Of a DNA stretch of 49,549 bases, positions 45,461 to 49,549 are shown piece by piece. The position numbers and the translations under genes were made by a program. A model generated the notes under the pieces. It worked only from the letters and a program-made list of their open reading frames with translations. It was not told the origin of the DNA and searched no databases. The stretch is from a virus, in the IMG/VR virus record IMGVR_UViG_3300024265_000073, positions 1 through 49,549 of that record, one strand, 5' to 3'. Numbering within the stretch: the first letter of the stretch is position 1; each line of letters starts with the position of its first letter.

Positions 45461-48400
45461 TATTGCTGTTCCTCTATTCTATCTAGTTCACGTTTGTCGA
45501 GCTGTTGGAAGTCTGTCCAGACCTCCTCTGCTAAGAGTTTCAAGCGCTCTCGCTCTTGGGGAGGGATATCCGGCATGTTGTCGATCATGTGGTTCATATT
45601 AGGTCGAAAAGTGCCGTCATCCATAGCTTCAATGAGCTGTGATGCGACCGATGGGTCACCGTTGGCGAGATCCTCCATAAAGGAGCGCTCTCGGATGACA
45701 GTGCGGACGCCTTCGGGCCAACTTTCAAACATGTTGTTCAACATAGCCGCATATTTGTGGAAATTCTCTCTGGTCAGCTCTCCACCCTGCTTCAAATTGA
45801 TAAGTCGTACGAGAAAGTCTTTATTTTTCTCTACGATGTCATCAATCTCGGCTTGATTCTCGTATAATTCGCCTTGAAGCTCATAGTAGTTGAGTTCTTC
45901 CCGAGTGCGTGCTCCTAAGAGACCGCGTGCGAGGATCGCATCCATCGTGGGACGGATTGGAAGAGCCTCCCCTGACGCTGAGTACCACTCCTGCATTTGC
46001 CAGCCCAGATGGGCCATTGCCACGTCGTTGTACTGCGGGAAGAAGCCCCGGAGCATAGCATCAGCGGTGAAAGCGAACTTGTCCACAGGGTCCATGTCCG
46101 GATTCCCGGACGCATACCAGCTTGCGAACTGGAATGACTCGAGTGTGTTGCTAAAGACGTTACCGAAGGCCCCTAATACGGCCATCGCTGGTTGCTTGAT
46201 GATGGTCTCTATCTGCATCTCCCACATCTGCTTAGCGTTAAGGCCCGGAGCCGCGAAGCCCAGGTCGATGTCTTTCGTATCTTCCATTGTGACCTCTCGG
46301 ATCTTGTTGATCCCGGTCTCAACGATACCTGCGGAGATGAGGTCGACGAGTGTAGCGCCGTCGATCCCTGGGATCTGGGCGTCAGCCACTCCCATTACTG
46401 TAAGCTGTTCTTCGACCCAATCTCTACCACCAAACATGTTGGCACCAAAGAGTAGGTATGTACCCATAAGGATCTTGACGCCTTGCAGCTTGGTGATCGC
46501 TGGGTTCTGGCCCAGTATACCCAGCGCAGCCTTGTGGCCGAAGCTAAGGAACTGTGTTCCGACGCTTGCGAGGCCCGTCTGGTAACCGAAGTTGTTGGGG
46601 CGCATCATTCCGAGTGCCAGGTTAGAGGCGTCGAGGCCGATGACATCCCAATCACGAGCGTCTATATCGAGCACGCTCTTAAGTTTGTTCTTCTTCATAT
46701 GACGCCGAAGGGCTACCATATAAGTAAAGGTTAGGTTGTTGCGTTCTCCCCAATCGAAGCCGATCCGCTGCATAAAATCGCGGAGGGCTACGGTCATCTG
46801 CTTACCTCGGTAGCCTATGTGTCCGGCTGCCGAGTCAGGGAGCGCTTGCTTGTTGAACCTGCGGGCACCGCCCGCGAACGAGTGTACGTTCACTAGCTCG
46901 AGCAAGCCACTACGCTCGAACTGCTTGATAAGATGTGTGTATTCTTTAGCGGACAAGCCCATGACTTTGGCCCACTTCGACTTCGACATCCCAGTATCAA
47001 ACCCGGAGTCCCGGAGTCGAGAGACGCCCACTCGGAGTGCTACTGCATCTCCGAATACTCGCCCTGAACCCACATAAATCGGATCAAGGGGAGCCAGGTA
47101 AGAGACCTGTAGGCTCTGCAAGAATGCTTGGCGGAAGGGCCTGAACACCATGAAGGCGTGGAAGGCTACAGAGCGCATGGTCCTTGTCGGGTCCATCTGC
47201 TGTGCATACCGATCCAGCATTCGAGACACTGGCATACTGCCAGGGATGTCCTTCGTCAACCGGTTGAACGTATAGCCGAGGCTAATCATAGCCTCTCGCA
47301 TCTTTGGAATCGCTACGGATTCCGTACCACTGATGAGACGGAAGTAGTTAACCAGCTCAATAGCTTCGTTGTACCTCTTCTTAAGAGGGTCGGAGGACGT
47401 GTTAGCACGTGATACCCTCAGCTCCTTGACAATTTCTGCCATCGACTTCACGTCGAAGGAGCCTCTGGGAACCAGGTCCCCATACTCCTCGGTGAAGGCT
47501 CCCTTGAAGCCCTTAAGTAAATCCTCATGGGTTAGCTGCCGAGCGATAATGGCAATGCCTCGCTCTAGGGACGGGACGAAGTCCTCAATAGTAGACCTGT
47601 TGTTGTTTACGTCAGGCAGCCTATCGAAGTTTCGATCATCCCAGAACAGACGGCCTTCTCTGTGAAGGGTCTGTTTCTGCATCAGCGTGTTCTCTGTCTG
47701 TGAGATGTCTCTTGCGCGCACAACCTCGTAGGATACCGCAGTATCTTTACGGTCGTTGTAGCGACCGGTCTTAGCGTCGAGGTCTCCGAGGCGCTTAGCA
47801 AAGCCCTCCCCTTCCAGCTTGGTGCCTGCCGTACGGATTGCGTCCTTGATGGGCACGCCCGAGATCTGTCCGTTCACGCTCATATCGTCTGTGTGCTTCA
47901 CGATAAAGTAAGGGTCATCGTAGAAACGAAAGTGGTAGCCGGGATAATAGACCAGCGGCCTGGTGCTCAGTTCGCCTACTTCGTAGCCCCGACCGGGACC
48001 AACGATTACTTGGTTGTACTGGGAGCGAGCCGAAGTTGAAGCGCTGACTGCGATGTCGAGTTCCATGATGCTGTCACCAGCATTGTAGAGGTCGTCGAGG
48101 TCACGAGTTCTAAGCCGAACTCCTTCTCCTGTTAAGGGATCTAGGAATTCTCCTGGCCGTACCTGTGCTCGGTCAAGACTCTTGCCGTGGAAGGTAGGCA
48201 GATTGGCTTGTGTCGGGCGAGCTGTCTTGAAGCCAGCTACGGAAAACTCCCGGTAGAGACGTCGGTTGAACAGTTCGTGCATGACGTCGTAGCCTGATCG
48301 AACAGCAACCATACCCTTTACTTGGGATTCAGTGATACCGTCGTACTTGGCGTAGATCTCCACAAGCTCTGGAGCACGCCCGTGGGCCTTACCAAAGTCT

Positions 48401-49549
48401 TCCATCCACTCAAAGGCACCTGTTACAAAGCGCTTATCAGTAACACTCAGCTCGTAGAACGGCTTGAACATGAACTCGAAGTTCTTAACAAGCTGCTGCT
48501 CCTTGATGTAAGCGTTAGCGAAGCTACCGTAGATGTCATCTAGCCCACTACCTAGTCTGCCGTTGGGCGCTACTAGGACACGTGGTATGATGCCTGTGTT
48601 CTGGAATGTCTCTGGCCCCATTGTCTTGTTGTCAACATTGTGCCAGAAGCGTTGGTGATTGTAGCGTAGGTAGAAGTCCTGCCTTAGCCCCGGTTGATTC
48701 GGAGCCGCGCTAATGGGAGCATCCACCTTGAATGCTGCGCGGAGGAACTCCTCACGGTTAGCAAAGACAGGGCCTACAATACCGTCGTCGGTGATACGCA
48801 CCAGTTCGAAGAGTTCCCCTTGGGGATCAATCTTGAACAACGCATCAACTGCTTCGTCGAAGCTAGACCAGCCACCCTCGACGGTCTCGCCTAGAATAAC
48901 GTCCAGCTCCATGCCTGTCTCATTCGGAAGCATCCGAACGGTGGACATGGCTGTGTGTGGGTAGGCTATGCCATCTGCCACATCGAGCTTCTCTAGCTCT
49001 TGGGTTAGTACCTTGCGCTTATCGCGGACGTTTAGTCCAGCGCCTGTGAACCCATCTGTGGTCTCTAGAATCTCGGAGCGAATCCGCTCGGAGCGTTCTA
49101 GTACACGCTTAGCGCCATCGGGCAGCTCATCAATATCATTGACAAACCGTGACGGGCGGGGGAGTAGGACGGGGACTGCGTCATCCGCAGGCATCCGCCA
49201 CTCTGCTGCTACATCATCGTACTGCATGTCAATGTCAAACTGACTACGTGACTTGGTCTGGTTTGTGATGCGAGCCGCTTGACGGTACGTGGAAGCATCT
49301 GTCCCTCGTATCATACCGCGCATTCCCTGGCCGAACGCTCGCATGAGCGCGGCAGAGAAGATGGCTTCAAGGCCAAAGGCCACATCACCGACAATCCGGT
49401 CTATTGTATTCTTGTCATCCTGTCCAGTGAGTACACCTTCGGTGAACGTGTTCTCCATGAACTCTAGGTAGCCATACTTCGTGAGTAGCGGCCCCCATAC
49501 GGGGCTGTTCAGTAGCTCGTCGCTCTTAAGAGCAATGCGCTTAACCGCC
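45460..49549 (-). CDS. giant internal virion (ejection) protein, C-terminal part, open at the window edge
   Basis: The frame is open to the right edge and joins the 315-codon part at 1-945 on the closed circle (about 1614 residues). A start at the internal ATG 49458 (MENTFTEGVLTGQDD) would be wrong, since upstream codons are open to the true ATG at 945. Central regions contain GYHFRFYDDPYFIVKHT and QTLHREGRLFWDDRN. The C-terminal 500 residues have ALRDFMQRIGFDWGERNN and a hydrophobic helix (ILMGTYLLFGANMFGG), like other large ejection proteins. No lytic transglycosylase motif was found. It probably takes the T7 gp16 role. Confidence 0.85.
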   Translation of the reverse strand, partial: AVKRIALKSDELLNSPVWGPLLTKYGYLEFMENTFTEGVLTGQDDKNTIDRIVGDVAFGLEAIFSAALMRAFGQGMRGMIRGTDASTYRQAARITNQTKSRSQFDIDMQYDDVAAEWRMPADDAVPVLLPRPSRFVNDIDELPDGAKRVLERSERIRSEILETTDGFTGAGLNVRDKRKVLTQELEKLDVADGIAYPHTAMSTVRMLPNETGMELDVILGETVEGGWSSFDEAVDALFKIDPQGELFELVRITDDGIVGPVFANREEFLRAAFKVDAPISAAPNQPGLRQDFYLRYNHQRFWHNVDNKTMGPETFQNTGIIPRVLVAPNGRLGSGLDDIYGSFANAYIKEQQLVKNFEFMFKPFYELSVTDKRFVTGAFEWMEDFGKAHGRAPELVEIYAKYDGITESQVKGMVAVRSGYDVMHELFNRRLYREFSVAGFKTARPTQANLPTFHGKSLDRAQVRPGEFLDPLTGEGVRLRTRDLDDLYNAGDSIMELDIAVSASTSARSQYNQVIVGPGRGYEVGELSTRPLVYYPGYHFRFYDDPYFIVKHTDDMSVNGQISGVPIKDAIRTAGTKLEGEGFAKRLGDLDAKTGRYNDRKDTAVSYEVVRARDISQTENTLMQKQTLHREGRLFWDDRNFDRLPDVNNNRSTIEDFVPSLERGIAIIARQLTHEDLLKGFKGAFTEEYGDLVPRGSFDVKSMAEIVKELRVSRANTSSDPLKKRYNEAIELVNYFRLISGTESVAIPKMREAMISLGYTFNRLTKDIPGSMPVSRMLDRYAQQMDPTRTMRSVAFHAFMVFRPFRQAFLQSLQVSYLAPLDPIYVGSGRVFGDAVALRVGVSRLRDSGFDTGMSKSKWAKVMGLSAKEYTHLIKQFERSGLLELVNVHSFAGGARRFNKQALPDSAAGHIGYRGKQMTVALRDFMQRIGFDWGERNNLTFTYMVALRRHMKKNKLKSVLDIDARDWDVIGLDASNLALGMMRPNNFGYQTGLASVGTQFLSFGHKAALGILGQNPAITKLQGVKILMGTYLLFGANMFGGRDWVEEQLTVMGVADAQIPGIDGATLVDLISAGIVETGINKIREVTMEDTKDIDLGFAAPGLNAKQMWEMQIETIIKQPAMAVLGAFGNVFSNTLESFQFASWYASGNPDMDPVDKFAFTADAMLRGFFPQYNDVAMAHLGWQMQEWYSASGEALPIRPTMDAILARGLLGARTREELNYYELQGELYENQAEIDDIVEKNKDFLVRLINLKQGGELTRENFHKYAAMLNNMFESWPEGVRTVIRERSFMEDLANGDPSVASQLIEAMDDGTFRPNMNHMIDNMPDIPPQERERLKLLAEEVWTDFQQLDKRELDRIEEQQ
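49360..49549. repeat. terminal direct repeat, right copy
   Basis: It repeats bases 1-190 with T at 49423 instead of C at 64. See the left copy. On the circle the two are the same locus, within the giant internal protein gene. Confidence 0.95.

Noticed and set aside
49279-49458. internal ATG at 49458 as start of the giant internal protein
   Set aside because: The frame is open upstream through the circle junction to the ATG at 945, which is coupled to the previous gene by TAATG.
1-49549. CRISPR arrays, insertion sequences, integrase or attachment sites
   Set aside because: No regularly spaced repeats, transposase, recombinase or excisionase motifs were seen. The hairpins at 14-19 kb differ in sequence and spacing, so they are not a CRISPR array.

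Overview
The window is an essentially complete genome of a tailed DNA phage, most likely a lytic podovirus. Bases 1-190 recur at 49360-49549 with one mismatch, so the molecule closes into a circle of about 49,359 bp. The first gene of the window and the last one are then two pieces of a single 1614-codon gene. The gene set is portal, large and small terminase, HK97-type capsid, T7-like tail adaptor and nozzle, large ejected internal proteins, family A DNA polymerase, TOPRIM primase, DnaB-like helicase and endonuclease I. There is no phage RNA polymerase and no integrase. This layout resembles the marine podoviruses grouped as Zobellviridae/Cobavirinae; that placement is inferred from gene order and motifs, not from a database search. 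Several predicted envelope proteins (lipoproteins, spanins, an outer-membrane-like anchor, a type II secretion-like pseudopilin) point to a Gram-negative host.

Layout. Two transcription units diverge from an AT-rich intergenic region at 13.86-14.39 kb. The minus-strand (late) unit runs from 13.86 kb leftward: lipoprotein, HExxH protein, terminase small subunit, beta-propeller protein, terminase large subunit, portal, scaffold, capsid, decoration protein, tail adaptor, nozzle and gp14-like protein. It then passes through the circle junction into the giant internal protein, a 709-residue internal protein, an ejected metallopeptidase, an M15 endolysin, two tail fibres, a holin and the i-/o-spanin pair. 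It ends at a hairpin plus T-run near 34.83 kb. Fourteen late junctions share the stop/start TAATG.

The plus-strand (early) unit runs from 14.39 to about 35.16 kb. It opens with some 25 very small genes (14.4-20.3 kb), many unrecognisable, whose DNA is packed with short-loop inverted repeats and which include a GspG-like pseudopilin. A MoxR-type AAA+ ATPase and a VWA/HExxH protein follow. Next come replication and nucleotide functions: primase, helicase, DNA polymerase, SSB-like protein, Fe-S PD-(D/E)XK exonuclease, dNTP diphosphohydrolase-like protein, endonuclease I and DEDD exonuclease. The unit closes with host-interaction or envelope genes: sulfotransferase-like protein, metallophosphoesterase, a secreted collagen-like protein with a YadA-like anchor, and an SPFH/band-7 protein.

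The most unusual features are the hairpin-saturated early region with repeated C(GAA)G triloops, the phage pseudopilin, the MoxR plus HExxH-VWA pair, the mini trimeric-autotransporter-like collagen protein, and a replicative helicase that lacks both the Walker A lysine and the Walker B aspartate.
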